Shown in pieces: positions 12,298-20,825 of a DNA stretch of 64,000 nt. The position numbers and the translations under genes are program-made. Under the pieces are notes generated by a model. The model made no database searches. It was not told the DNA's origin and saw nothing but the letters and a program-made list of their open reading frames with translations. Source of the DNA: a methane-oxidizing endosymbiont of Gigantopelta aegis. Lineage in GTDB: Bacteria > Pseudomonadota > Gammaproteobacteria > Methylococcales > Methylomonadaceae. Numbering within the stretch: the stretch's first letter is position 1; every line of letters starts with the position of its first letter. The stretch covers positions 1,547,693-1,611,692 of the forward strand of contig NZ_JAEHGD010000001.1 in NCBI RefSeq assembly GCF_016097405.1, given 5' to 3'.

Positions 12298-12406
12298 TGC
12301 TTTACCTTTAAAGTGTTTACATGCGGATAAGACTTGATAATCTTACAAGAGTTTCATTATTTTTGTAATAGCTGGATCAAGTATTTTCAAAACTGCCCGC
12401 CTCGAA

Positions 12407-12454
12407 TTTAACCCAGCCTTGCCATTGTAGTACCATACGACAACTTATGTTATT
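12407..12454. repeat. short inverted repeat in the divergent promoter gap
   Basis: AGCCTTGCCATTG and its imperfect inverse TTATTGGCAAGGC flank about 22 bases in the gap between the Bax-inhibitor and haemoglobin genes. The stretch TTTAACCCAGCCTTGC also resembles the flank of repeat family B at 26774-26795 (TTTAACCCAGTCTTGC), so this may be a fragment of a dispersed repeat. The rest of the gap shows nothing I can name. Confidence 0.45.
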
Positions 12455-12541
12455 GGCAAGGCCGATTAAGATTATGTGCGGAGCAATCTTACAAAAAAGG
12501 CTGCTGGACGACTTTACATTTTTAAGACGGGATGACAACGG

Positions 12542-12934
12542 ATGAGTGAAAACACTTTAACACCTTACGAAGCGATAGGGGGTGAAACGACGCTGCGCTT
12601 TTTGGTCGATCGTTTTTATCACTACATGGATACCTTGCCTGAAGCAAAGCCGATTCGCCATATGCATGCCGATCAGCTTGATAATGCAAAAGACAAGTTA
12701 TTCAAGTTCTTATCGGGCTGGTTGGGCGGGCCGGACTTATATATACAGGAATTTGGTCATCCCATGTTACGGCGGCGTCATTTTCCATTTTCAATCGGTC
12801 AGGCCGAGCGCGACCAATGGATGCTGTGTATGGATAAAGCCTTGGGCGATATTGAAATGCATCCACAATTTAAAGACCATCTACGTAATGCGCTGGCTGA
12901 CTTGGCAACACATATGATCAATCAGGATTCATAA
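12542..12934 (+). CDS. group II truncated haemoglobin
   Basis: This 130-residue 2/2 globin has the group II signature SGWLGGPDLY, the proximal haem ligand H80 in RRRHFPFSI, and a tryptophan (W93) at the G8 position that shapes the distal pocket. Such proteins bind oxygen or handle nitric oxide and peroxide. It is followed after 4 bp by a metallopeptidase gene, probably in the same transcript. The start ATG at 12542 follows a GGGATGACAACGG region with modest ribosome-binding potential. Confidence 0.93.
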   Translation: MSENTLTPYEAIGGETTLRFLVDRFYHYMDTLPEAKPIRHMHADQLDNAKDKLFKFLSGWLGGPDLYIQEFGHPMLRRRHFPFSIGQAERDQWMLCMDKALGDIEMHPQFKDHLRNALADLATHMINQDS

Positions 12935-12938
12935 GGAC

Positions 12939-13655
12939 ATGAGTGCAAAAGACGGTTATCAGATTCGTTATAGTAATCGGGCTAAACGGGTGCGGCTGGT
13001 AGTTTCAGCGGACAAAGTTGAAATAGTCGCACCGCCTGGCGTGCCAGAAGGGCAGTTACATGCGTTCGCCGCCGAAAAGAAGGACTGGATCAGCGCGACC
13101 TTGAAAAAAGTTCAGTATAAAACGCAGGCGGTTAAGCCACTGGCACCGGAACGCTATGAAGAAGGTTGTCTGATTCCCTTCAAAGGGGATTTTTATCCGC
13201 TACATATCCAAACCCAAGAACGAATACGGCAAGCTATTTTGACATTCAAGCCTGAGCAGGGCTTTACGCTGAACATTCGAGCGCAAGATCAATACAGCGA
13301 TACGATCCGCCTCATCGTGCGGCAATGGATGTTCCAACAGGCGGCGGAAGAAACCGATCGCTATATTCAGCATTACGCGCCAAAGCGGCAATTATGGCCG
13401 CAGCAGGTTCGGATCAAACAGCAAAAAGCTCGTTGGGGCAGTTGCTCTGCCAAAAACAATCTGAATATCAATGGCTTGTTGATTATGACGCCGCCACAGG
13501 TGATGGCGTATGTTGTGGTGCATGAGCTGTGTCATATCCGCCATAAAAACCATTCAGCAGCGTTTTGGCAATTAGTTGCCGAGCATATACCCGATTATCA
13601 GGAATGCAGGCATTGGCTCAAGCAGCATGGCCAGCGTGTGATGTGTGGGTTTTAA
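12939..13655 (+). CDS. M48-type metallopeptidase of the YgjP/DUF45 group
   Basis: This 238-residue protein has a C-terminal zinc-protease motif VVHELCHIRHKNH (H195, E196, H199), preceded by the ARWGSCSAKNNLNIN block that marks the YgjP-like/WLM group. The N-terminal half is a beta-rich domain with IRYSNRAKRVRLVVS. No signal peptide is seen, so it is likely cytoplasmic. Its physiological substrate is unknown. It sits 4 bp behind the haemoglobin gene and converges on corA with no gap between the stops. Confidence 0.88.
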   Translation: MSAKDGYQIRYSNRAKRVRLVVSADKVEIVAPPGVPEGQLHAFAAEKKDWISATLKKVQYKTQAVKPLAPERYEEGCLIPFKGDFYPLHIQTQERIRQAILTFKPEQGFTLNIRAQDQYSDTIRLIVRQWMFQQAAEETDRYIQHYAPKRQLWPQQVRIKQQKARWGSCSAKNNLNINGLLIMTPPQVMAYVVVHELCHIRHKNHSAAFWQLVAEHIPDYQECRHWLKQHGQRVMCGF

Positions 13656-14612
13656 CTATTGCAGCCAGCCTTTATGTTTAAAAAACAAATAGGGCGCAAT
13701 CGCCGATAGAATCATGATAAAAATGGCGGTCGGATAACCGTATTTCCAATCCAGTTCAGGCATGAATTCGAAATTCATGCCATAAATACTGGCGACCACG
13801 GTGGGTGGGAGAAAAATAACGGCGGCGATGGAAAATATTTTTATGATTTGATTTTGGCGAATATTGATAAAGCCTTGAATCGAATCCATCAGAAAGTTGA
13901 TTTTTTCAAATAAAAAAGCGGTATGTGACTGTAGGCTGTCGATATCGCGCATGATTTTACGGCAAATTTCCAACAGCTCGGGTTGTTTTATTAAATGACG
14001 TTGCAGAAAGGATAACTCCCGCATGCTGTCCATTAAACACAGCCGAATCTTGCCATTACTGTTTTCCAGTTTTGCCAGTTGACTGATAGCCGCTTGTAAA
14101 TCGGTATTTTCATTTTCCAGGACATCCTGACTAAGATCACCCAATTTACTGTGTAGTTCTTCAACAATATCGGCCAGATTTTCTATTTTATGTTCCAGTA
14201 AGGTGATCATCAATTCGCTGACCGATTGGCACGAAATCATTTTATGGCGTGCTCGCATACGGAACAGTCTGAAATCGGCAATATCGGCTTCTCGTATTGT
14301 AATTAAGCGTTTTTTTTGTAGGATGAAGGCAACGGTTTCAGTCTCGTGCCGACCCTCGGTTTGCGATAAAAACAAGCTGTGTAGGTGGAGGCCAGATTCA
14401 TCGATAAAATAACGTGCCGAAGTTTCGATTTCTTCCATATCATCGGATTCGGGTAGCTCATCACGAATCAGGTGTTCTAATAAATCGCGTTCGCACTCAT
14501 CAGGCTCTTGGGCATCAATCCAGTCGGCCTGTTGTAAATCGGCTGGGGTAACAGGAGATTCGCAGTCTAATTTATGAATCAGATTATGATGAATTTTAAA
14601 CAGTCTAAGCAT
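13656..14612 (-). CDS. corA: CorA-family magnesium/divalent cation transporter
   Basis: The 318-residue protein has a long acidic cytoplasmic N-terminal domain and two C-terminal membrane helices. The selectivity motif YGMN lies between them (VASIYGMNFEFMPELDW), followed by the positively charged tail FKHKGWLQ. I use the ATG at 14612, which shares one base with the apbE stop (TAATG); a longer frame to 14645 overlaps apbE. Transport of Mg2+, Co2+ or Zn2+ is all possible in this family. It is probably co-transcribed with apbE. Confidence 0.92.
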   Translation of the reverse strand: MLRLFKIHHNLIHKLDCESPVTPADLQQADWIDAQEPDECERDLLEHLIRDELPESDDMEEIETSARYFIDESGLHLHSLFLSQTEGRHETETVAFILQKKRLITIREADIADFRLFRMRARHKMISCQSVSELMITLLEHKIENLADIVEELHSKLGDLSQDVLENENTDLQAAISQLAKLENSNGKIRLCLMDSMRELSFLQRHLIKQPELLEICRKIMRDIDSLQSHTAFLFEKINFLMDSIQGFINIRQNQIIKIFSIAAVIFLPPTVVASIYGMNFEFMPELDWKYGYPTAIFIMILSAIAPYLFFKHKGWLQ

Positions 14613-15634
14613 TATTGAATGATGATGTCGGAAAGTTGGCGCCAAGGCTGACTGGATTGTTCAGTCAATGTCTCACCATCATGTTGAGTGATAAACAGAG
14701 CGGCAATACCAATCTGGTTTGCAATGGCCAGACCTTTTTCAGCGCCGACACAGAGCAACGCGGTTGACCAGGCATCAGCAATGGTCGCATCGTCATGAAT
14801 CAGCGTGACAGAAACCGTATTATGGGTAACAGGGCGGCCGGTACGCGCATCCAGAATATGGCTGAAACGTTGGCCGTTTTGATCGAAAAAATGGCGATAG
14901 GTTCCTGATGTCATCACCGCGACGGCATCGTGGCGTTTAATCGTCAGGATTTTATGCAGCCGGGTTTGTCCAGGCAAGGGGCGCTCGATGGCGACTCGCC
15001 AGGGCTTGTTGCCTGGCTTCTGGCCACGAGTTTCCAATTCGCCGCCAATTTCGACCAGATAATTTTCAATCTTGTTTTGCAGCAGGATTTGACCAATACG
15101 GTAAACGCTGTAGCCTTGAGCGATTGAAGCAATGTCGATTTCAAGTTGAGGTAGGCGCTTGCGTAAATGGGTGGCATCGACAATTTCCAGATTTTGATAA
15201 CCAATGCGTTGTTGGGTTTGCTGTAATGCGTCGTCCGCAGGTTTTACGGGATGATCGGTATTGAATGCCCATAACGAAAATAATGGTTTGCTGGTGATGT
15301 CGTAGCAGCCATCGGTTTTTTTGCTCACCTGTTGTGCTTTTTTCACCAGTTGTACGAATTCTTCGCCGACTTCAAACGGTTCGCTTTTAGAAAAGGCGTT
15401 GAATTGTTCAATGACCGAGTCAGGGCGATAATTGGAGAGCAGTTTATCCAGTCGTGCCAATTCCTGATCAACCTGCTGTTTTAATGCGGTCGAATCAACC
15501 CCCGGTTTCCAGAATGAAATATGGTATGAGGTGCCTTGTGTCAGGCCAGCAAAACGCTGTAATGACTCCGGCGGCGAGCAGCTTAAAAGCGCTGGAATGA
15601 TCATAAAAATAAGCAATCTTTTTAAGTTCATCAT
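14612..15634 (-). CDS. apbE: FAD:protein FMN transferase ApbE
   Basis: This 340-residue lipoprotein (lipobox LLSC after a short hydrophobic leader) attaches FMN covalently to periplasmic flavoproteins such as NqrC/RnfG or related reductases, using FAD and Mg2+. Family motifs are GTSYHISFW, the DIASIAQGYSVYRI helix, an IEIGGELETRG-like block and SHILDARTGRPV. It is flanked by uppP (3 bp) and corA (1-bp overlap). No flavoprotein target is encoded in the window. Confidence 0.95.
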   Translation of the reverse strand: MMNLKRLLIFMIIPALLSCSPPESLQRFAGLTQGTSYHISFWKPGVDSTALKQQVDQELARLDKLLSNYRPDSVIEQFNAFSKSEPFEVGEEFVQLVKKAQQVSKKTDGCYDITSKPLFSLWAFNTDHPVKPADDALQQTQQRIGYQNLEIVDATHLRKRLPQLEIDIASIAQGYSVYRIGQILLQNKIENYLVEIGGELETRGQKPGNKPWRVAIERPLPGQTRLHKILTIKRHDAVAVMTSGTYRHFFDQNGQRFSHILDARTGRPVTHNTVSVTLIHDDATIADAWSTALLCVGAEKGLAIANQIGIAALFITQHDGETLTEQSSQPWRQLSDIIIQ

Positions 15635-15637
15635 TGT

Positions 15638-16450
15638 TTAGGTTATCACAGGCTTGATTAACCAGAAATAAATTACGCCGGCCAGAATAATCCGGTAAAT
15701 CACATAAGGCCACATGCCAAATTGGTTTAACCATTTTAAGAAGTAATGAATCGCAGTTAGTGCGGTAATGAATGAGGTGAGGGTGCCGACTAAAAAGGCT
15801 AGCCAGTCAACGGGGGCATTGGTAATGGCGACTTCCAGTAATTTAACCGATGCGGCCAGAGCTGTAATCGGAATGGCAAGCAGGAAAGAAAAGCGTGAAG
15901 CGGCTTGCCGGTCCAGGCCTAGTAGCAAGCCGGCGGTAATGGTCGCACCTGAACGTGAAGTGCCAGGAATCAGGGCGATAGATTGCGCAAGGCCCACCAG
16001 TATGGCGTCTTTCCAAGTGATAGAATCAATAGTACGTTGTTTTTTACCAAACACATCGGCTGCACCCAGTAATATGCCGAAAACCAGGGTCGTGACGAAA
16101 ATAATCTGTACTGAACGTAAATGGGTGTCGATGATATCGAGTAATAGCAGGCCAAACAAGCCGGTCGGAATGGTACCGATGACAACGGCCCAGGCTAGGC
16201 GGCTGTGCCCAACATGCTGGCGTTGCTGCACTGAGCGGAAACCATCATTCAGTAGTATCAGGACATCTTTGCGAAAATAAAGTATTACAGCCAATAGCGT
16301 ACCGATATGGACAGCCAGATCGAAAGCAACGCCTTGATCTTTCCAGCCGCTGAAAACCGGGGTCAGAATAAGGTGGGCAGAGCTGGAGATGGGCAAAAAT
16401 TCGGTGATTCCCTGGACGATGCCTAAAATCAGAGCATGTATAAAATCCAT
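15638..16450 (-). CDS. uppP: undecaprenyl-diphosphatase UppP/BacA
   Basis: This 270-residue polytopic membrane phosphatase recycles undecaprenyl pyrophosphate, the lipid carrier of peptidoglycan and O-antigen synthesis. The two active-site motifs are present: GITEFLPISSSAHLIL near the N-terminus and PGTSRSGATI in the middle. Overexpression of such proteins gives bacitracin resistance. It lies downstream of the petABC terminator and heads the uppP-apbE-corA run. Confidence 0.96.
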   Translation of the reverse strand: MDFIHALILGIVQGITEFLPISSSAHLILTPVFSGWKDQGVAFDLAVHIGTLLAVILYFRKDVLILLNDGFRSVQQRQHVGHSRLAWAVVIGTIPTGLFGLLLLDIIDTHLRSVQIIFVTTLVFGILLGAADVFGKKQRTIDSITWKDAILVGLAQSIALIPGTSRSGATITAGLLLGLDRQAASRFSFLLAIPITALAASVKLLEVAITNAPVDWLAFLVGTLTSFITALTAIHYFLKWLNQFGMWPYVIYRIILAGVIYFWLIKPVIT

Positions 16451-16494
16451 TACTGTATCCGATAATTTAAGAAGAGGGGCGATGATAAATATAA

Positions 16495-16526
16495 AAAAGG
16501 CACCAAACCGAAATTTGATGCCTTTT
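16495..16526 (-). terminator. intrinsic terminator of petABC
   Basis: AAAAGGCACCAAA and TTTGATGCCTTTT form an imperfect hairpin about 22 bases past the cytochrome c1 stop. On the reverse strand the stem runs into a T-rich tail (CCTTTTTTAT). It separates the bc1 operon from uppP. Confidence 0.8.
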
Positions 16527-16547
16527 GTGTGTCAAACTTCGTATGAT

Positions 16548-17270
16548 TTAATGAATATCTTTCCAGTATTCACGTTTTAACAGATAGGCGACAATGGTAA
16601 ACAGCAAAATATAGAATAGAACATATTTACCCATGGATTTTCTTTCCAACTGTACCGGCTCGCCGATATAAACCAAGAAATTGACCAAGTCGTTAACAAA
16701 GCGGTCGAACTCTTTTTCCGACATTTTGCCATTATCTTTTGGAATCAGTTTGGTAATAACAGGTTTGCCATCAATTTTCTTGATCGATGCGGTTTGTTCG
16801 CCTTGTAATTGCCATAAAACATTTGGCATGCCGACATCTTCAAAAACACGGTTGTTGACACCATAAGGCCTGGAAGGATCGGTATAGAAGCTTTTCAGGT
16901 AGGTGTACAGCCAATCGGCACCACGCACGCGTGCAATAAGGGATAAGTCAGGTGGTGTGGTTCCAAACCATTTCGAAGCATCTTTCGGGTTCATTGCAGA
17001 ATGCATCTGATCATAGATACCGGCGCCTAATGGTGCAATATCATTAAGCACCTTATCTTCATCTAAGCCTAAGTCAATCGCTATACGCTTGTAACGAATG
17101 TATTGGGCGGAGTGACAGCCTAAGCAATAGGTCACATAGTTTTTTGCGCCCCGTTCGAGTGATTGAACATCGCTCAAATCAATGTCAGCATCTTCAAGCT
17201 CAACTTCAGCCCCTGCAGAATAAACACTGAAAGGCACGACTAATAACAAAATATAAAGTAATTTTTTCAT
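16548..17270 (-). CDS. petC: cytochrome c1 of the bc1 complex
   Basis: This is the 240-residue membrane-anchored haem protein of complex III. It has a signal peptide (residues 1-19), the haem-binding site CLGCH (C49, C52, H53), the MHSAMNPKDASKWFGTTPPDLS block with a likely axial methionine region, and a C-terminal transmembrane anchor followed by LKREYWKDI. It passes electrons from the Rieske protein to soluble cytochrome c. It follows petB after 2 bp. Confidence 0.97.
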   Translation of the reverse strand: MKKLLYILLLVVPFSVYSAGAEVELEDADIDLSDVQSLERGAKNYVTYCLGCHSAQYIRYKRIAIDLGLDEDKVLNDIAPLGAGIYDQMHSAMNPKDASKWFGTTPPDLSLIARVRGADWLYTYLKSFYTDPSRPYGVNNRVFEDVGMPNVLWQLQGEQTASIKKIDGKPVITKLIPKDNGKMSEKEFDRFVNDLVNFLVYIGEPVQLERKSMGKYVLFYILLFTIVAYLLKREYWKDIH

Positions 17271-17272
17271 AG

Positions 17273-18670
17273 TTAATCAAGGCTTTCTTTTAGTTTTTTT
17301 GCAAATCGAATCAGTGCATTAATCATTGCTGTCCGATCCGGCCTTCTTTTCATGACGGTATTGCCATGGCTATCTTTAACAGGCGTTTGAGGAAAGATTT
17401 CATTGAAGAACTCAATCCAGCCAGGAACCCGTTCTTCCAATGAAGGTTGATGGGTTAGCCGTGTGGGCACGGGTTTAGTTTTTTCCCAACGGGTGTAAAG
17501 CGGCATGAGCAGGAAAAAGCCAAAATAAATAACAGTCAATATTCTGGCGACGAGGGTCGCGCCCGGTGTTGCTGGCTGTGTACCCAGATAGCCTAAACCG
17601 ATGAAGCTGATAATAAATAATAAAACGGCTTTTTTATAAATACCGCCACGATAACGGATGGATTTGACTTTACAGCGATCCAGCCACGGCAGTAGAAATA
17701 AGACGACAATGGCGCCGCCCATAGCGATCACACCGGCGAATTTATCGGGGACGGCCCGTAAAATAGCGTAGAACGGTGTGAAATACCAGACAGGTGCAAT
17801 ATGTTCAGGTGTTTTTAATGGGTCGGCCGGGATAAAATTGGCGTGTTCCAGGAAGTAACCGCCCATTTCCGGCATATAGAAAATAACGGTAGCAAAAAAG
17901 AATAAAAAGACGCCAATCCCAACAATATCCTTAACGGTATAGTAAGGGTGGAAGGGAATACCATCGACAGGCACGCCAAACGGGTCTTTGGATTCTTTGA
18001 TTTCAATGCCATCCGGGTTATTAGAGCCAACTTCATGCAAGGCAACAATATGCAGGAATACTAAAATCAACAGTACCAGAGGAACAGCGATGACATGGAA
18101 TGCGAAAAAGCGGTTTAAGGTGGCGTCCGAAATAACGTAGTCGCCTCGAATCCATAAGGATAAATCGTCACCAATTACCGGGATGGCACTAAACAAGGAA
18201 ATGATAACCTGCGCTCCCCAATATGACATTTGTCCCCAAGGCAACAGATAGCCCATGAAGGCTTCAGCCATCAGTGCAACAAAAATCAACATGCCGAAGA
18301 TCCAGATCAGTTCGCGGGGTTGTTTGTACGAGCCATAGATCAGCCCTCTGAACATATGCAGATAAACGACGATAAAAAACGCCGAGGCGCCGGTCGAGTG
18401 CATATAGCGCACCAGCCAGCCCCAGTTGACATCGCGCATGATGTATTCAACCGAGTCGAATGCCAGCTCGGCATCCGGTTTGTAGTTCATGGTCAGTAAG
18501 ATGCCGGTAATGAATTGATTGACCAGCACAAACAGGGCCAGGGAACCAAAGAAGTACCAAATATTAAAGTTTTTGGGCGCATAATAGTGCGCCATATGTT
18601 CGTTCCACAATTTAACCAGTGGGAAACGACACAGAAACCAGTCTGTGCATTGACCTATTTTATTCTTCAT
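17273..18670 (-). CDS. petB: cytochrome b of the bc1 complex
   Basis: The 465-residue polytopic subunit carries the two b haems and both quinol sites. Recognisable parts are the paired histidines in helices B and D (RYMHSTGAS and FAFHVIAVP with their upstream partners), the LLPWGQMSYWGA Qo-site segment, and the PEHIAPVWYFTPFYAILR motif with the conserved PVWY. The C-terminal tail of about 60 residues after the last helix is long compared with mitochondrial versions. It overlaps petA by 4 bp. Confidence 0.97.
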   Translation of the reverse strand: MKNKIGQCTDWFLCRFPLVKLWNEHMAHYYAPKNFNIWYFFGSLALFVLVNQFITGILLTMNYKPDAELAFDSVEYIMRDVNWGWLVRYMHSTGASAFFIVVYLHMFRGLIYGSYKQPRELIWIFGMLIFVALMAEAFMGYLLPWGQMSYWGAQVIISLFSAIPVIGDDLSLWIRGDYVISDATLNRFFAFHVIAVPLVLLILVFLHIVALHEVGSNNPDGIEIKESKDPFGVPVDGIPFHPYYTVKDIVGIGVFLFFFATVIFYMPEMGGYFLEHANFIPADPLKTPEHIAPVWYFTPFYAILRAVPDKFAGVIAMGGAIVVLFLLPWLDRCKVKSIRYRGGIYKKAVLLFIISFIGLGYLGTQPATPGATLVARILTVIYFGFFLLMPLYTRWEKTKPVPTRLTHQPSLEERVPGWIEFFNEIFPQTPVKDSHGNTVMKRRPDRTAMINALIRFAKKLKESLD

Positions 18671-19266
18671 GCGCTAGCCTCCTCGTTATCTTCGCCGACC
18701 GTGATGAGTGTATCCTTGACATATTTATGGGGAGGAATTTCTAGGTTGGTGGGCGCAGGAACGCCTTTATAAACACGACCCGCCAGATCGAACCATGAGC
18801 CGTGGCAGGGACAGAAAAAGCCTCCTTTCCAGTCATCACCTAAGTCAGGCGGAGCAATTTCCGGACGGAAGGTTGGCGAGCAGCCTAAATGCGTACACAA
18901 GCCAACCGCCAGAAAAATCTCGGGTTTGATGGCACGGAATTCATTTTTACAATAATCAGGCTGAAGCGATTCATTGGACAGTGGATCAGCCAGCTTGTCG
19001 GTGAGTGTCGTCAGGGTTTCAAGAACATCGGGTGTTCGGTTTAACACCCAGACTGGTTTGCCGCGCCAGGCAACGCGAATCAGTTGGCCTGGTTCCATTT
19101 TGGTCAGGTCAACATCGACGGGGGCGCCGGCCGCCATGGCTTTAGCGCTCGGTTGCATTTGCGAAAGGAAAGGTACTGCGATAAAACCAGTACCGACTGC
19201 TCCAACCACGGTAAGTGCCGAGGTTAGAAACTGGCGTTTTGATTTATTGACGCCTTCGTTAGTCAT
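18667..19266 (-). CDS. petA: Rieske iron-sulfur protein of the bc1 complex
   Basis: The 199-residue protein has a Tat-like leader (SKRQFLTSALTVVGAVG) that serves as membrane anchor and a 2Fe-2S domain with CTHLGC (C124, H126, C129) and CPCHGS (C152, C154, H155). It takes electrons from quinol and delivers them to cytochrome c1. It is the first gene of petABC. The upstream gap holds a direct repeat at 19423-19470. Confidence 0.97.
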   Translation of the reverse strand: MTNEGVNKSKRQFLTSALTVVGAVGTGFIAVPFLSQMQPSAKAMAAGAPVDVDLTKMEPGQLIRVAWRGKPVWVLNRTPDVLETLTTLTDKLADPLSNESLQPDYCKNEFRAIKPEIFLAVGLCTHLGCSPTFRPEIAPPDLGDDWKGGFFCPCHGSWFDLAGRVYKGVPAPTNLEIPPHKYVKDTLITVGEDNEEASA

Positions 19267-19422
19267 GGGTAACGCTCCTGTGTTTTATTTTTTGACGCAC
19301 TATCGACGCGTCTTTTTTAATTAATCCCGCTCAATATACCGTACTCGTTAGGTTTATTGAAGTGAGAATTTATATTTTTTTATTTGTCGATAAGGGGATG
19401 AACCGCCATGTAGCAAATAGCG

Positions 19423-19470
19423 ACAAGATTAGGTGCAAAGCTACATTTTTTGCACAAGATAGGTGCAAAT
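19423..19470. repeat. direct repeat upstream of petABC
   Basis: ACAAGATTAGGTGCAAA (19423-19439) recurs as ACAAGATAGGTGCAAAT (19454-19470), about three helical turns (31 bp) away. Between them GTGCAAA and TTTGCAC also form a small inverted repeat. Position and phasing would suit a regulator site for petABC or the end region of hisC, but no known consensus fits. Confidence 0.4.
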
Positions 19471-19489
19471 AAAAAGAAAGCGGTAAGAA

Positions 19490-20572
19490 TCAGGGATGCA
19501 AAATTTGAGTCAAGTGCTGAATGAAAAGCTCATTTTCATGTGTTTTTCCAACTGTAACGCGCAAACATTGGTCGAGTAAGCCGCCTTGAGGGGAGAGATT
19601 TTTGATTAGAATACCGCATCGCTTGAGTGATTGAAAAACAGTGTCCGCCTCAACCGTATTACTTTTGAATAAAATAAAATTGGCTTCAGATGGGTAAACG
19701 CTCAGGCCGTCAATTTGTTTAAGGGTGTCAAATAGCCATTGCCGTTGCTGACGGATTTGTTGTGTTTGTTCAATCAAAAAATCAATTCGGTTCAGAGCGA
19801 ATTCCGCGGTGAGTTGAGTCAGGCTGTTAATATTGTAAGGGAGTCTGATTTTATTCAGCTCGGTAATAATATCGCTATTTCCGGCCAAAAAACCCAGACG
19901 GAGCCCTGCCAGGCCCAGTTTTGAAACCGTGCGCATAACCAGAAGGTTATTGAATTCAGGTAACTGCGGCATAAAGCTAGCGTCGGTAAATGGGGCGTAA
20001 GCCTCATCGACAATGACCAGCCCTTCGCTAGCTTCGATGATATCGAAAATATCCTGCTCAGCAAATAAATTACCGGTTGGGTTGTTGGGGTAGGCCAGAA
20101 AAATGATGGCAGGCTGTTGCGTTTTAATGGTGTCAAGCATGGCTGGCATATCCAGACTGAAATCGGCCTGTAACGGAATGCCAAGGTAGTTTAGTCCCAA
20201 GCTGAGTGCAACCTGTTTATACATGACAAACCCCGGCTCGGGTGCCATGATGCACGAATTTTGTTTTAGCGCCATCAATAAAATCTGAATAATCTCATCT
20301 GAACCATTGCCCAGTAAAATATCCGCCTGCACCGGAACCCGGTTGGTTTCCCGCAGGCTGCAGGTCAATGAGGTGGCAGCAGGGTCAGGATAACGATTGA
20401 TGGCACAATCTTGTAACTGTACCAGCCATTCTTGTTTGATGGCGTCTGGCCAGCTGTAAGGGTTTTCCATGGCATCCAATTTGATCAGATTATGGGCATC
20501 GGCCACTTTATAGGCCTGCATGGCTTTAAGTTGCGGTCGGAATAAGGATTGAACAAGGTGAGTCATGGTCAT
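19490..20572 (-). CDS. hisC: histidinol-phosphate aminotransferase
   Basis: HisC is the PLP enzyme that converts imidazole acetol phosphate to histidinol phosphate in histidine synthesis. The 360-residue protein has the N-terminal LDAMENPY block, LGNGSDEIIQ, FLAYPNNPTGN and VDEAYAPF. The Schiff-base lysine is in RTVSKLGLAGLRLG. It lies downstream of hisD but is separated from it by a 252-bp repeat-filled gap, so it may have its own promoter. Confidence 0.96.
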   Translation of the reverse strand: MTMTHLVQSLFRPQLKAMQAYKVADAHNLIKLDAMENPYSWPDAIKQEWLVQLQDCAINRYPDPAATSLTCSLRETNRVPVQADILLGNGSDEIIQILLMALKQNSCIMAPEPGFVMYKQVALSLGLNYLGIPLQADFSLDMPAMLDTIKTQQPAIIFLAYPNNPTGNLFAEQDIFDIIEASEGLVIVDEAYAPFTDASFMPQLPEFNNLLVMRTVSKLGLAGLRLGFLAGNSDIITELNKIRLPYNINSLTQLTAEFALNRIDFLIEQTQQIRQQRQWLFDTLKQIDGLSVYPSEANFILFKSNTVEADTVFQSLKRCGILIKNLSPQGGLLDQCLRVTVGKTHENELFIQHLTQILHP

Positions 20573-20608
20573 TTTAATGTGTGGGTATGTCCCGGAAAGA
20601 CTTAATCC

Positions 20609-20698
20609 GTAGGCTGGGTAGAGCGGTAAGCGAAACCCATCAAAACAATATCAGAGTAAATGATGGGTTTTTTAGCTATCGCCTTCTATCCATCCTAC
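20609..20698. repeat. GATGGGTTTCGCT palindromic repeat, family B copy 2
   Basis: GTAGGCTGGGTAGAGCGGTAAGC plus GAAACCCATCA on the left mirror TGATGGGTTTTTTAGCTATC and TCTATCCATCCTAC on the right. The ends (GTAGG / CCTAC) and the inner GATGGGTTT core match copies at 3.5 kb and 26.7 kb. It lies in the hisD-hisC gap. Confidence 0.75.
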
Positions 20699-20738
20699 AG
20701 TCTGATATTAATTGGAACATAGAACAGAGCATCATTAC

Positions 20739-20765
20739 GTAGGGCAATTTATGAATTGCCCCTAC
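20739..20765. repeat. short GTAGGGCAATT palindrome
   Basis: GTAGGGCAATT and AATTGCCCCTAC flank a 4-base centre, forming a compact hairpin of 11-12 bp in the hisD-hisC gap. It sits between a family B repeat and the ACTGATGTTACG motif at the hisD stop. Confidence 0.7.
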
Positions 20766-20813
20766 ATGGTTAGGGTTAACTCGGCTGTAAATTCATCATA
20801 CAAGTTATGTCTG

Positions 20814-20825
20814 CGTAACATCAGT
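20814..20825 (-). repeat. ACTGATGTTACG motif abutting the hisD stop codon
   Basis: On the reverse strand the hisD TAA is followed at once by CTGATGTTACGC, the same arrangement as at the pncC stop (3214-3225). A third copy lies at 3666-3677. This looks like the end of a dispersed repeat that supplies, or is tolerated at, stop codons. Confidence 0.6.

Noticed and set aside
15768-16280. 170-codon antisense frame in uppP
   Set aside because: Opposite a well-conserved gene; composition is that of an antisense shadow.
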